DNA of 64,000 nucleotides. Origin: Bubalus kerabau (lineage: Eukaryota > Chordata > Mammalia > Artiodactyla > Bovidae). Location of the stretch: assembly GCF_029407905.1 (NCBI RefSeq), contig NC_073643.1:41140501-41204500 (forward strand), given 5' to 3'. The stretch's first letter is position 1. Each line of letters begins with the position of its first letter. The translations under genes and the position numbers were made by a program. Below, piece after piece: positions 1-12,219 of the stretch. The notes beneath the pieces are model-generated. The model was given only the letters and a program-made list of their open reading frames with translations, had not been told where the DNA came from and did not search any database.

Positions 1-1030
1 TCCAGAACTCCTTGTCTATACCACAAGACAAAGAATTATTGCAAAGCCCCCATGGTTTATCTCAGGACATGGTATTTATCAACAAGAAAATGTTTATGAA
101 CACAGCATGTCCTGTATCACCTGAGCTCTCTTTCCAGGTTCGATTCCTAATATTAACGATTTAAACCTAAGGACCTAAAAATATCCAATCTCACATTTTT
201 ACTGCAAGCATAAATATGGTCAAATAACTGCAAGGATTCAATCAGCCAGTTCAGGTACGCATCAAGATTTCCCAAGTGAATAAAGATTTTTTCATCCAAT
301 TACTAGGAGCACAAGAAAGCAAATGTAATCGGTTCCCGATACAAACATACAAAAATAACCTGGAGTTGACGTTTTTTAAAAAAATATTAATAAAAAACCA
401 TTTAAAGCAAGATTTCTGCTCCTAAAATTCTTCTTGGGGCTTTAGTCTAAAAAGAAATACCAATGATTACAAACCCTCTCAAATCTACCATTTGTATCTT
501 TTCTTTCCATATTCACTTCATCAAATATCTACGATGTGGAAAAAAATAACAACATACAACTTCTGCAAGACTGGAATACCCCTAAAACTCCCACAGTGAA
601 GAATACGGAAAAATACAACTGGAGGCATCCTTCTCCTAACAGAGCTGAAAGCGAAAGTGCAGGGCATGCAGGAAACAAGAGGGCAGTAATTTGGAAATAG
701 AAGGAGGTGGGAGCGAAACGGAGGTCAGGAAGGAGAGAACGATTTCGCACAAAGGTGGGGACCGCATAATGGAGCAGGTTCAGCCAGAACTCTGTCATCC
801 AGGTGAAGCAATTTGAGACTTTATCTTTCAGACCATGCAAAGTCATTCAGGGAATCCTAAGAGGCCGGGACCTGATCACCTTTGCAAACTTTACCAGATG
901 ATCTCAGAAATTCAGGGTAGTGGCTAAAACCCCAAGGCTTAGGAAGAAGAAATGTCCTGACCTTCTCTGTCTGAACTGCCATTTGTCGCCAGTGCAAACT
1001 TAGCTCCATACCCTCTCTCCATTGCAAATT
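1..1030. other. No gene seen; unique-looking AT-rich DNA
   Basis: I recognise no repeat family and no exon here. The one longer open frame (529-846, minus) has no familiar motif and a composition expected by chance. Confidence 0.5.
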
Positions 1031-1215
1031 CCTCGTTTTCGACTCTTTGCAACCCCATGGAATATACAGTCCTTGGAATTCTCCAGGCCAGAATACTGGT
1101 GTGGGTAGCTGTTCCCTTCTCCAGGGGATCTTCCCAACCCAGGGATCAAAGCCATGCAGAGTCTTTGCAGCACATTGCAGGCAGATTCTTTACCAGCTGA
1201 GGTACCAGGGAAGCT
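1031..1215 (-). mobile_element. Bov-tA SINE
   Basis: Read on the minus strand this is a Bov-tA element: a tRNA-Glu-derived head (the 'accagggaag' end near 1205-1215, followed by the B-box-like part near 1140) joined to a Bov-A body ending in the 'gactctttgcaacccc' block at 1041. It is diverged, with several mismatches to the usual pattern, and no clear target-site duplication. It is non-coding; both strands carry spurious short frames. Bov-tA is known to use BovB for retrotransposition. Confidence 0.85.
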
Positions 1216-2299
1216 CACACGTACCATTAGGAAAATACTGATTTCCAGGCAGGGTGAGCTGAGTGTAAAGTAAGATACTCCAGGCTCTTGGGAAGCAAGA
1301 GGCACAAGGTTCAAGTTACTCAAAGCCTCACCTGAACTATGGTTTCTCCCCTTCAAAGATACCCATACTTAATCCTCCTCCACAGACTTGATTTCTGATG
1401 CTCCTATCCTTATCAGCCTGTATCAGACCCTTCATATTTGTACATTCCTCAAAAAATAAACAGCTACAGAAGTCTCATTCTGTTACCATTAACAAGAAAA
1501 ACTGTCTTCTTTTTATTCTCCCACCTGCTCATTTAAATCTGATTCTTTTCTCAGTTATAAAAAGCCCCCTATCACACTCATTCTGCTGCTGCTACTAAGT
1601 CCTTGTGTCAGACTCTTAAACAAAAAAAGACCATTTGGGGGGGGAATCGGGTCATTGGTGAGCCCCTTTGGGCATTCCCATTAAAAACCACCACATGTTA
1701 ATGCCCCAGGGCATGATTTTGCTTATATATTTCAGGAACTACCTTTGCATCTTCTTTGGAGTGTTAGCAAGTTGAGCTCCCGTACTGAAAGTGAAGAAGA
1801 AATGCCTTTCTCTTTTCCTGACAGCTATATTCCCACTGTGACAAAGATAATCATAGACATTAACTGTGGTAACAAGCTATTAGATCATCAACTCGGTGCT
1901 TCTTCCAGGGCGGGCAAAGTATCTAAAATAACACAGTATCATGACTGCCTCCTCAAAGGTAAATACATTAACTCTCACTCCCAATTAACAAAGGGGCTCT
2001 TTACACACTTATGCTAAATCCCTCTGTGCTGTATAAAATACTTGAGGTATCCGATGTCAGCCTCCTCTTTGGCAGCGTTCAACCCCCTCTCCATCCTTTC
2101 TTTCCTTGTCTCTAATACACCCCATCTCCTGTTTCCTTGATTATTTTGGCCACTTGAGAAGCAGTCAATCCCTCTGCCCTTTACTGTATCTATAGCAACC
2201 ACCACTCCATATCTGGAGAACATACTCCATTCCTGCCTCTTCCAACAAAGCATGAAAATGTAATAAGCTCTACAAAGAAAAGGATTTAGGGGAGTTTTG
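1216..2299. other. No gene seen; possible SINE scrap
   Basis: Mostly unique sequence. Positions 1582-1616 (a ctg run followed by a 'ctaagtccttgtgtcagactct'-like block) resemble the extreme 3' end of a Bov-A SINE on the minus strand, but the match is short. Short frames here (1398-1598, 1745-2017, 2014-2307) have no recognisable domains. Confidence 0.4.
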
Positions 2300-2398
2300 T
2301 GTATCACTAGACTCTGGGTCCCTAGAATGATGCCTGGCCATGATAGGTGCCCAATAAGTATGTGTTGAAGGGATGAGCGAATGAAGGAATGATCAGAC
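2300..2398 (+). mobile_element. L2 LINE 3'-end fragment
   Basis: The sequence runs from a 'gcctggcc' block to 'ggtgcccaataagta' and a gaatga-rich tail (2320-2398). That is the typical decayed 3' terminus of L2. Only about 100 bases are recognisable, as expected of a very old copy. Confidence 0.6.
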
Positions 2399-4504
2399 TG
2401 CAGTTTCTTTTTGATTCCCTACAAATGGCTGGTGTTCATATGCAGCCTGCATCAATTCGTCCCCTTCTGATGACACACTCAGATTTCCTTTTGGGCAACT
2501 CTCCTTAATCCATACTCAGTGTTTCTCAAAAAAGGCAACCAAAGCCTAATGTCCTCTGAAAAAGTAGGCAGACAGATATCCAAAGCTAGAAACTAGACAC
2601 ATTCATCCCTCTAAATGCAGGAATCCAGGGATAAGACCTTTGCATGAAACACCAGAGAGACAAGTTCTCGTGACACTGCTATTGCAAGCCATTAGGATGA
2701 TTTACGTCTATGGAGGCCAGGGGCCACCACGAGGAGAGCCACGCCAGGAGAGGCATCAAGATCATTCAAGCTGAATGAATCTCAACTCACTCAGACCCAG
2801 TTCCGAACGTTCCAGTTACTGTAGTCAATACATGCCATTTTTGCTCCAGTGAAGTATGTCCTGGATTTTCTGTTACACACTCCTGAACAAGTCCAAAAGG
2901 ATACATGTACCTCCTCTCACCTTCATTTGGTCCATCCCAAATCTGCAGATTCTCTAAATATCACCCAAATTCTTTCACTAAGAACCTCTTTGCACTTGCT
3001 CTCAATCTCTCATCCTCCACTGCCCAGGCATTGTTGGTCAGAACCCTCCCGCTCAAATCAATCCATCCCCGGTATCCTGTACATTGTATCTGTAATTCCT
3101 CACAAACAAATCAAGAACTGTCCACTCTGTGCTGTAAGACAGTTTTGGAAATTGTTGTGGATTTTTAAACAATCATTCTACATGCTTTGAAGACATGCTC
3201 ATTACACAGGCCAGCTGCAAAACTGACCTTTAGTCTGCAAAAGTTTATCTCCTTCTACAGGCCCACAAATTAGCAGGGGATCAAAACCCCAATTGCTGAC
3301 ATAATTAAGCTGGACTAATTATCACCACTAATAAAAGCGCTATCCTCCCAGTCAGCCCTCTTTGGTGATTTTTTAAAAAAAGAAACCTGGGCCTTTTCTT
3401 TAAAGGACTAAATCTCTGCTGGAAACCTCTGAAACCCTGCCTGACTTAACCAGAGCACACCTCCCCCAAAAAGAGATTTTTGGATGAACACGCTTTCCTT
3501 TATTAGAAGCTGTCATTTCTCATCATACCATGTCTAAATTTGTTCAAATGTTTTCACTCATTTTCAATAATTTGGTAGAAATGTTCTAGAAGAGATGAGG
3601 TACCGAAAGGCACTCAACCTCAGAAAGCTCGTGTCCTACATATTTCGTGTGCTTGAAAAGGTCTTCCAGAGTTGAAAGTAAACAGATGTCTTCACGTCTC
3701 TGCAACAGAAGACAGCAGTGCCAAAACAGCACGCGGATGCAGTCAGCGATACTAATTACTGAGCAAGGTATTTTTGGCCTCTCAATTATAAAATCGAGAC
3801 AGAGCTAAATGCATAGCAATGGAATATACCTGTACTTGTCTTTGCTGCAGATAAATATCCCATCTGGATGAAAATGCACAGATATCCCTGCAATAGGGAG
3901 ATATCTGGAGATAGAAGTAGATTCCCTGTAAAACAGATCCCCAAAAAGTGTGGGCTTGAGGACCTGCCACTCTCCCTTCATTCTTTTTAATTATAACCAA
4001 GATCTGTATGAAATCATTTCTAAATTAAATCTTTCTCGCTCCCTATGTGAAATCTTTTTCTATTCTCCACTCTAAACCTCTGAGGCAGAGCCGGAATTAA
4101 CATCTTTATTTATCACATGAAAAACTGTATTTTGTTTCCCAGCTCCAGCCAGTTGTGAACTGACTCAGAGCACAGCCTTGTTGATATATCTGACAGACAA
4201 TCTCAAACTTGTTATCTCATATGATTTCATTTGCTGATACTGAGGGTGGATTTTGGGATTGGACAAAGCAGACACAAAATACTAACCTTCCGCTGTGTCT
4301 CACAAACCTTCCAGTAAAATGAGCTCTTAATTTGGTGCTGTCTGAATATTCAGGAGCCGAATCACAAGGCCAATGTTCTAAGTAACACTTTATGGGTGGG
4401 TACAAGGGGAGAGACAAAAGTACAAATAGTTTGAATGACTCCATCGAAAAACCTGGCAAGACAGGCGCAAGACCATTTCAGTGGTGATGTTTATTACGTG
4501 TAGA
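2399..4504. other. No gene seen; unique-looking DNA
   Basis: About 2.1 kb with no repeat or exon I can name. The 113-residue frame at 2849-3190 lacks any known motif, and a second overlapping frame on the same strand is equally open, which suggests chance. Confidence 0.45.
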
Positions 4505-4690
4505 GCTTGGGAAAGCCACATCACGTTTCTGTGCTTCATTTCCCTCATCTCTGAGACAGAATTGGGGATCATGTCGACCTACTGATGTGACTAGCCTATG
4601 GGTGCTGTAAGTGTTAATTCTACATTCAGAGTTCTCAGGACAGCGTCTGGGTAAACATTAGGTGCTCCACAAACAATAACTCTTGCAAAC
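4505..4690 (+). mobile_element. MIR SINE
   Basis: The MIR core order is visible: 'cttgggaaagccacatc', then 'cttcatttccctcatct', a 'tggggat' block, and the end 'ggtgctccacaaac' near 4661-4675. It is old and diverged, with no target-site duplication. Confidence 0.7.
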
Positions 4691-4732
4691 TTTATTAATT
4701 TAGCAACACTACTTGAATAGAGAAAATAAATG

Positions 4733-4966
4733 GAATTTCCCTGGTGGTCCAGTGGCTAAGACTCTGTGCTCCCAATGCAGGCAGCCCAGGTTTGATGCCT
4801 GGTCAGGGACCTAGATACCACATGCTTCAAGTAAGAGTTCACATGCCACAAGGAAGACTGAATGTCTCGAGTGCTACAATTAAGATAAAGAGTCCACATG
4901 GCGCAACTAAGACCCAGCACAGCCAAATAAATAAACACATAAAAATAAATAAATATTAAAAAAAGA
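4733..4966 (+). mobile_element. CHR-type (CHR-2A-like) SINE
   Basis: Starts with the tRNA-Glu-like head 'ttccctggtggtccagtgg' at 4737, continues through 'ggtcagggacctagata' and ends with 'gacccagcacagccaaataa' plus an A-rich aaataaat tail. This is a near full-length cetartiodactyl CHR SINE. It is non-coding; the short frames across it on both strands are incidental. Confidence 0.88.
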
Positions 4967-6185
4967 AAGTAAGCAAATGTATGCTTATCATATATCATCA
5001 TAGTTTCCCAGAGAAACATGCAGATGAACCTTTTGTGGTCCAGGTCAGTTTCCACAATTTCCCAGACATGCCTCAATTTAAAGTTTTTCTTCCAAGGGCC
5101 TTCCCTGATCCCTTACCAAGGGATCAGGTAAGTCATCAGACGTTTGTGAATACAGGAGTTCCTACTAAACTAGAACGTTTCTGGTACTTTGCTTACAATT
5201 TGTCAGCCAAGACTGTTCCCCTTAAAACATGTACTGACAGTCTGTTTAATGGTCACAAAGTCAGCTCTGCCCTTTGCTATCCACTGCCAGGATGTTTCGC
5301 AGATGAGGAAGGTGGATTAAAGAAGAAAGGGAAACACACCCCTTTAGGGTGTGTTTAAACGTAATTACTTTTTTCCTCAGTCTACGCACTTCTGTCTGTA
5401 GGACAAAACTCAGGGAGCACTTTACAGGACAGCTTTAACATCATGGGGATTTCAGCAGGGGGTGGAGGGAGAAGTGGGAGCACTTTACAGGACAGCTTTA
5501 ACATCATGGGGGTTTCAGCAGGGGGTGGAGGGAGAAGTGGGTGTGGAGGGGGATCACAGTTGGCCATCTTATCTGGGTCCCCAAAAATTTTCATTCAGTA
5601 GCTAAAATCACACATAAATGCAACATCATGCAAGTAAAAAAATATTTAAACCAGATCCAACTTGTGACTGGATTTAAACCAGATCCAGTCCATGACATTT
5701 CACAGGAATACACTGAAAAACAATTTTTCAGGATTATACTTGGGCAATATAGAGCCTGACAACTATCTCAGGCATTTTCCCTGATGAATTCAAAGGGCTG
5801 GACAGACAATTGATCATTGTGTGTCTGACCCTTTGGAAAAGGGAGAGTCAGTCTGTGAAAAAGTCACAGAGTTCTTCAAACTGAGAGGAACTTCAATTCA
5901 TCTAATGTAGTCTCCAGACTTCTACTGCAGCCAGGCGACCATGAGCTCTGAGAATGGGGTGGGAGGAAAAGATGCTGCTGCTGAAGCACGGGGTTCATCC
6001 ACCACACGATTCCATTCACACACCACGAGGAATCACCTCTGCCAATGCTACTTACAGGGGGTCGGTCGTCACTTGTTCAAGATGCATCCCCATGACAGGA
6101 TGACTAGTACATGAAAAGTGTGAACCATGAAACTCAGCAGCTGTCCACTGGGTGGACAGTGGTGTCCAAATACGGGTGTTTCTAC
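4967..6185. other. No gene seen apart from a tandem duplication
   Basis: A 125-residue frame (4981-5358, plus) and a 70-residue minus frame across the duplication (5382-5594) are open but carry no known motif. A 16-base block 'atttaaaccagatcca' occurs twice, at about 5644 and 5672. The 63-bp duplication at 5413-5538 is listed separately. Confidence 0.4.
5413..5538. repeat. 63-bp tandem duplication, two copies
   Basis: Copy one is 5413-5475 and copy two 5476-5538, each starting 'gggagcactttacaggac' and ending 'ggagggagaagt'. I see one base difference (gggga versus ggggg in the middle of the unit). Near identity points to a recent event. The unit is a multiple of three, so it also appears as a repeated peptide in the minus-strand frame there. 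Confidence 0.95.
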
Positions 6186-6331
6186 TCTCCAGGGGACATC
6201 TGGACAATGTCAGGAGAGATGTGACTGTCACAACTGGGAGGTGATACTACCCGCAAGTGGGTAGAGGCCAAGGGTGTTGTGAAACATCCTACAAAGCACA
6301 GCACAGAAGCCACAAAATGTCAGCAATGCTC
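6186..6331 (-). mobile_element. MER20-like hAT-Charlie DNA transposon
   Basis: Blocks in MER20 order for the minus strand are present: 'ccaggggacatctgg', 'caatgtcaggagagatg', 'gtcacaactgggagg', 'gtgggtagaggccaaggg', 'aaacatcctacaaagcacag' and 'aaaatgtcagcaatgct'. It is a non-autonomous relic; the outer ends are decayed. Orientation is set from memory of the consensus, opposite to the copy at 23739. Confidence 0.75.
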
Positions 6332-6730
6332 AGGTGAAGCTCTGCTATTACCAATGAAACACGGTATTTTGTCTGCTGCTGTATTCCAGACACACTGCTG
6401 TTGATCAATGTATGAAATGTGAACAAAGGGGAAATATAATGCATAATCGCACCTTTGAGACTGCCCCCAAAACTCGTACTTCTTGGTTTTCTCTGTTTTC
6501 CACTTTTGGTGACAGGTGATCATTTCCACCCAATGAGCTAATTATCAGCTACCCAATGCTCTGAGAGTGTATGTCTTCTCATTTCATTCCAGCTTTGTTT
6601 AAGAGGACCCACAAAGTGACTGGTATGAAAAATTTCCAAGTATCCCATCAAGACAATGAAATATTTTAGGGCATGACGATGGTGGTGGCAAATCAATGAC
6701 ATGATGAAAATGTTTTATTAAGAATTTATT
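6332..6730. other. No gene seen
   Basis: Roughly 400 bases of unique-looking DNA between a MER20 relic and a CHR SINE. Short minus-strand frames (6320-6529, 6599-6826) run into the flanking repeats and have no motif. Confidence 0.4.
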
Positions 6731-7033
6731 GGGGCTTCCCTGGTGGCTCAGTGGTAAAGAATCCACCAATGAAGGAGACATGGTTTGCATCCCTGATCTG
6801 GGAGGATCCCGCATGCTGCAGAGCAAATGGGGTCAAGTGCCACAGTTATTGAGCCTGCCTGTGCTCTAGAGCCTGGGAGCCACAACTACCGAGCCCATGC
6901 GCTGCAGTTACTCAAGTCTGCACGCCCTAGAGCACACACTCTGCAGCAAGAGAAGCCACAATGAGAAGCTCATGTACTGCACCTAGAAAAAAGCCCGCAC
7001 AGCAAAGACCCAGTATGGCCATAAATAAATACA
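6731..7033 (+). mobile_element. CHR-family SINE, long form
   Basis: The head 'cttccctggtggctcagtgg' is at 6734. It is followed by the internal repeats of this long class ('gagcctgcctgtgctctaga', 'cacaactaccgagccc', 'gcaagagaagccacaatgag') and the tail 'agcaaagacccagtatggcc' with ataaataaata. It is a tRNA-Glu-derived cetartiodactyl SINE of about 300 bases, moderately diverged. Confidence 0.8.
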
Positions 7034-7096
7034 ATTATGTACTGCTTTGTGCTCCTTAGTATTGCCTTGTAACCCTACAAGGGAAAGACTATAACC

Positions 7097-7173
7097 TTGG
7101 GTTGGACAGAATGGTCATTCAGGTCTTGTAAAATGGTTAGGAAAAACCCAAAAGAACTTCTTGTCCAACCCAA
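7097..7173. mobile_element. Palindromic mariner-derived miniature element
   Basis: A perfect 12-bp inverted terminal repeat, 'ttgggttggaca' at 7097-7108 and 'tgtccaacccaa' at 7162-7173, bounds a 77-bp element. Its interior ('ggaaaaacccaaaagaacttc') resembles the ruminant mariner hairpin family of about 80 bp. The right flank starts 'ta', as expected for mariner insertion, but the left flank is not cleanly 'ta'. A transcript would fold into a hairpin. Confidence 0.65.
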
Positions 7174-7898
7174 TATTACACATTTTTATTATCATGTTCA
7201 GAAAGCAGGCTTAGTACAATAAAATGATTTACCCAAATCCCAGGTAGGATATGGTTATTAGGCCCAAAACCTCCCAAACCCCATCCCCAAATTCAATTCT
7301 CTTCCTACTACAAATAATTATTTTTTAAGGTATCTACTTTTTTATATGGGGATTCTTCTGCACATCTGGAACGTTAACACCATTTGGGGGGTGGGGGGGC
7401 GGTGAAACCTTGAAATGAAAACACAATGACCTATACACATATGACCCATTGGTATAGCTAGTTGCAAGGCAAAGACGACATTCTGCATCTGGCGAACAGA
7501 TCCACTCTCAGCCACAGGACAAAAATCTGTGTGTACCAGTTTCCTCGTTCCAGTGACGAAGACTGCCCTTCTCCTGACTAGCAAACAATAGCTTTAAAAT
7601 CTGAAACGTCTATTCCAAAGAGATTTCACCATTTATTTCCCATCCTCATTTAGCTTGGGAAGAAGGCTTGTCCTAAGTTTTATGGAGAAAGTCACATTTC
7701 CATACCAAGGATTGTTTTTTTAAAAAACAAAGTTAATAAAGAAGCAATGCTTTCTGGGTTATTTTTAACATTTAAATAAAAACTGACCATTTTTAAAAAA
7801 CTGATTTTTAATTGGAGGGTAACTGTTTTCCATGACCATTTCTTTGGTTCAAGATGTGGGGAAGAGTTTTTCTGGTGTGACAGAGACAAAAAATTACC
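7174..7898. other. No gene seen; possible scrap of L1 3' end
   Basis: Unique-looking AT-rich DNA. Around 7803-7830 'gatttttaattggagggta' resembles the inverted 3' terminus of ruminant L1, but the match is too short to assign firmly. Confidence 0.35.
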
Positions 7899-8070
7899 TG
7901 TCTGACTCTTCTACTTTAGAGCTGTGTAAATTTAGGCTCATTCACAATCTTCTCTGAGGCTTAATTCTTAATCTCTTAGAGTGAAATAATGATAATAATC
8001 ATTATGTATTTCAAAGACTGAGTGGTTGAATGAGATACGTAGCATAAAGTAGACAATAAGTATTAGTTGA
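7899..8070 (+). mobile_element. MIR SINE
   Basis: Recognisable MIR order: 'gactcttctactttagagctgtg', 'ttctctgaggcttaatt', a 'gtgaaataatgataataat' block, 'ggttgaatgagatacg' and the 'caataagtattagttga' end. Highly diverged ancient copy. Confidence 0.65.
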
Positions 8071-9248
8071 ACCTGATTTTTATCTGCCAATAACATCTGC
8101 AAAATCAAAATGACCAAAATGACCATGAAGTGAAGAGGGTCATGGCAAATACTAAACAGGATATGAAAAACACAGGCATTTCACTTCTTAGTCCTGCTAC
8201 CTGGAAAACACCACCAAATGTGTGCTGACAAATAACCATTAACTTGCGGGCCTCTTACTCAGAGCTCAGCAGGTAAAGATGGGGACCTAACCTATCATGT
8301 TATCACATCTAACATGATAGCTCATGTCTAGGTAAAGAGAAGAGTGCCAGCTTGGTTCCAATTTTTCTCATGATGCAAAGTACTATGATTATTTCAGAAA
8401 ATAAAGTAAAATCTGTTTTTACCTGTGGGATAACACATCAAACATTTATTTGAAAACAAAGCATTAACTAAAGTATGATTCACACTAAGAGCCATATATG
8501 TCCAAGATGGACAATTTAGAACCTATTCTAAAAAAGAAAAAAAAAGGCGGGGGGGACTGGTGAATGATTGTTGGCTAAATTTAAGCGATCATTTTAGTAC
8601 AAAGTGTCATTTTATGGCACCCCTAAATCACTAGCCTCTTTTTCTTCTATTTTTAAAATTAGAAAGTTTTATTTTTCAGAAATGAGGCTAAGCCCGTTAT
8701 ATGAATGACGTGTTAGGGAATTATGGGAAAACGGTTCCTACAGAGTCATAGTGGGTTGTCATCTTTGACCCACTCAACAGTTTTGAAGACTTTCCTCTCC
8801 CCGTGTCAAACATGATGAATGTACACAGCTGTCAATTAATTTGCTCAAGTAGCACCAATGGCTTCTGTTGGGACTAGGATGCCAATCTGTCCAACATCAA
8901 GTGCAAAATTGCTTCCACTGGACCACATATGTTTCACCACCGTATACAGCAATTAGCATCTGCTGAATCCAGAGAATGCAGTAAAAAAATAATAATAAAA
9001 TTTGGTCTTCTGGAGAAAAATGCATGATTCTATCAATATAATAAAACTGTAAAGACTCACAAGATGTATATGAGCAAATGCCAAATCAGGTACAGTGACA
9101 ATTAGGGCAGAAGCCACCAATTGATGAGAACGAAATCTCAGAACTGCTTTCAAAGTATTCTCAAAGTTTTGCAACTAGAAGTTCTGAAATCCAATGTCAC
9201 TCAAACTTCATTCATTCACCTAAATGACTTCTTTCCTCAGTGCACTGT
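8071..9248. other. No gene seen; unique-looking DNA
   Basis: Contains a short imperfect local repeat near 8291-8325 (catgttatcacatctaacatgatag), itself partly palindromic, and an A-then-G homopolymer stretch near 8535-8556. I see no exon or nameable repeat. Confidence 0.4.
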
Positions 9249-9446
9249 GTGGGCTCAGTCATGTCCAACTCTTTGTGACCCCAGAGACTGTAGCCCGCCA
9301 GGCTCCTCTGTCCATGGGATTCTCCAGGCAAGAATACGGGAGTGGGTTGCCACTCCAGGATTTCTTCCCGACCCAGTGATCAAACCCGCATTTCTTGCGT
9401 CTTCTATACTGGCAGACGGATTTTTTTACCACTGTGCCACCTAGGT
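9249..9446 (-). mobile_element. Bov-tA SINE
   Basis: On the minus strand it runs from a tRNA-like head ending at 'ccacctagg' (about 9446) through the Bov-A body to 'gggctcagtcatgtccaact' at 9251. The tRNA-like part carries extra T residues near 9421. I could not find convincing flanking duplications. Confidence 0.88.
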
Positions 9447-12219
9447 AAGCAGTATTTTCCTATAAAATGACTTGTGTTCTTTTAAAGCTACAGGGAGTAG
9501 AGAGGAATTAAGCAACACAACCACATTAAAAACAAGTTGGTGATGAAGACAAGATGTAGACCCAGTCCAGATTTCATTCAATTCAATATGTCTCGAGCAT
9601 TTTCCTTTGTTCTATTTCCACATCTATCATGTGGACACCAACCATATGCACTGCGGTCAGGGGGAAGCACATGGAGCAGAAACTCCAACTCTTCATCAAA
9701 CAGCAAGCTAGAGGTTGCTATTTAACATTCCAAAACAGACAATTATTATTTCTTAATAAAAGTCAGTAAGACTTGGACCCTCATCTTAAAGCACAAGAAG
9801 AAAGTTAAACAAACCTCTCAAAACATTTTACTAATAAAAACTATTAATACAAAACATTTTATTAATAAAAAATATTACTAGTTTACTATTAATAAAAACT
9901 GGAAGACCGTGATTTGAGAAACAGAGTATGGATTACTTTCTCTAAAATGAAATGCCTTACTTCTTTTACATGCCGAGAACTCAAAGAAATCATATAAAGT
10001 CTTAGGCAATTTCTGTGTATTTTGCCTGGCATTTTGCTCTAAGGCTAGATTAAGCAGTATATCTTCACATTGCAATTTCATTAAGCATTGGCTTTTTCTT
10101 TAGGTTCAATCACGTTTGACTTTTTATGAGCTCTGCACATATTTACTCAATTGTGCTATGTAAGCATCCTCTTGTAAGACTTACTGGAGGAAAGGAGCTT
10201 ATCTAAGGTTTGTTTGGAGTCATCTGATGTTGCCTTATTACATGGAGCACTGCAATCCCAGTTTAACTACAAGGTGTCTGCACCAGAAAACAAGGTTTTA
10301 TTTTTAAAACCTCCTTAATCTGTGCGAAAAGGACCCATTCAAAACACACTGCCAGTGTGACACCCAGTTTGGTCTAGTCTGCACAGTATTCAAACCACTG
10401 CCCAAATGGTGAGCACGGACAATGCAGCAGTACCAATTTCTGGTTTGCAACTAGTCTCGGTAATTTCCACGTGTGATAATGGAAATGGCGCATATACACT
10501 GAACTGGAGCGGGCCACTTCAAGTAACTACTGTTGATGTCTGAACTGACTTTCCATTCACAGAAACACAATGGGAATACAAAGCCACATTTGAAGCTTTT
10601 CGTGCCCAAAACATAAATCTGGACACCAGCAACAGCCAGACATTGATGAAAACGTGAAGCCATGCTAACATCTCTTCTCATCCCAGAAGATCAACTTGTT
10701 TGTATCTTCTAGAAAAGCAGACCATGATAATAAAAACTATCATTTTCCATTTTAAACTCTGACTGCACCCTAAATGAAGAACTGGCAACAGCTTTCATTA
10801 GCCAGCACTTCTGAAAAGTTATTAGGAGAATATAAACAATATAAGGAAAGCACTTACACATTTCAAACACAATGATATTCATCACATCCCGAATGCTAAA
10901 TCAATTGCCCTTCTCTACTGGCATTTATAGATTCCTTAAGAATACCTAAAATAGAACTTGATTCATAATAAATTTCAATTTACATAAAACTCCAGGGAAA
11001 TAGATGAGACATACCCTAAGCTCTTTTCCAGATCAGAAAGTCTCTAATTCACAGCGTAAGACTATGTAAACACTTTCTTAAAACCCATTTTCAAGCTTTA
11101 TGGATACACACACAAGTTTATATACCCAGATCGCGTGGTTATCTAAGCAAATATGGAGAAAATTTTGGAAGTTAGAAAAAAAAAAAAGGAGACCTAGAAA
11201 CAGGCAAAATACATCCAAGAAAACAAACAAACATATTTAAAAAATCTTTGTTAGCATGAGCCACTCAGACTTGGCTAACTACAGAGAGAAGAAATTTAGA
11301 TTAAAATGAAGAATACTTTTAAAACCTTTATCAAGGTAAGATAGAGAACTTCAAATGCAGCCTTAGAACAGTGGGGAATCTTAAGTCCACACAGAAGTGA
11401 AAGATAGTACTATAGTCTTAAATTTCAATAAAAGCACCCACAGCAAAAGACTTTTCAAAGATTATTCAAAGAAGAAGAAGAAAAAAAATCAAGATCAAAT
11501 GCAGGATTGTCTTTTCTTTTCATTTACAGCTTAAAAGCTTCTTGGCAGCACCAGTAATCTGTCAGAAAGGGTGAAAAATTGTGACTAATAGATAATTTTA
11601 AGACTTTACTCAAAAGCTGTTAATAAATATCCCGGCGTTGGGACTTGGATGTGGCACCAGCAGCTCTCTCTTTGCTGTCACCTGTTAGGAATCTAAAAAT
11701 GTGATCACTCTGACTGCATGTTTCTTGCCTCTAAAATAAGCAAAAAGCTGTGAAAATTTCTCCAAGTTTCCAAGTTACAAAGATGTGAACAGAGGACTCA
11801 TAAAGGGGGGTTTTTTCAGCTGCATTCATCAAAGGTAAGTTGGGTTTATTTTTCTAAGCATTTGTTTTAAAGAACAGAACTACAATCAGTTTTAAATTCT
11901 CAGTGAGGAGAGGATATTTCAAATCGTTTCGAAGACTCTGGATCTGACAACCAGTATCTAGGGTGGTTTGGGTCAGACTCTGAGTTTAGTTGATAAGGAC
12001 TACAGTTCAAAATCTGTGAGATGGGAGAAAGCAGGGCGCCCTGCCGGAGCACCCTCAGTATTCACAAAGACGGTTTGCAACAATGGTGAAACCAGAGTCA
12101 AAATGAAATGGATGGCAATTCCTCCTTAAAGCCAACTGGCAGGGAAGCCAAATCTGCAGCCATATTCAATCCCTCCACTTGCTGACTCTCAAAAAGGCAG
12201 TCACTTTCACAGACAAATA
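9447..12219. other. No gene seen; unique DNA with one splice-like site pair
   Basis: About 2.8 kb of AT-rich DNA without a repeat I can name. Short frames (9537-9725, 9878-10081, 10451-10681) show no motifs. An acceptor-like site and a consensus donor flank a 15-base block at 11820-11834; see findings. Confidence 0.4.

Noticed and set aside
4733..4810. tRNA-like sequence at SINE heads, considered as tRNA genes
   Set aside because: The CHR and Bov-tA heads are tRNA-Glu-derived but have lost cloverleaf pairing and are fused to SINE bodies.
5081..5130. 'gggccttccctgatccctta' as an L2 fragment
   Set aside because: The match is too short, and the rest of the L2 order is not visible downstream.
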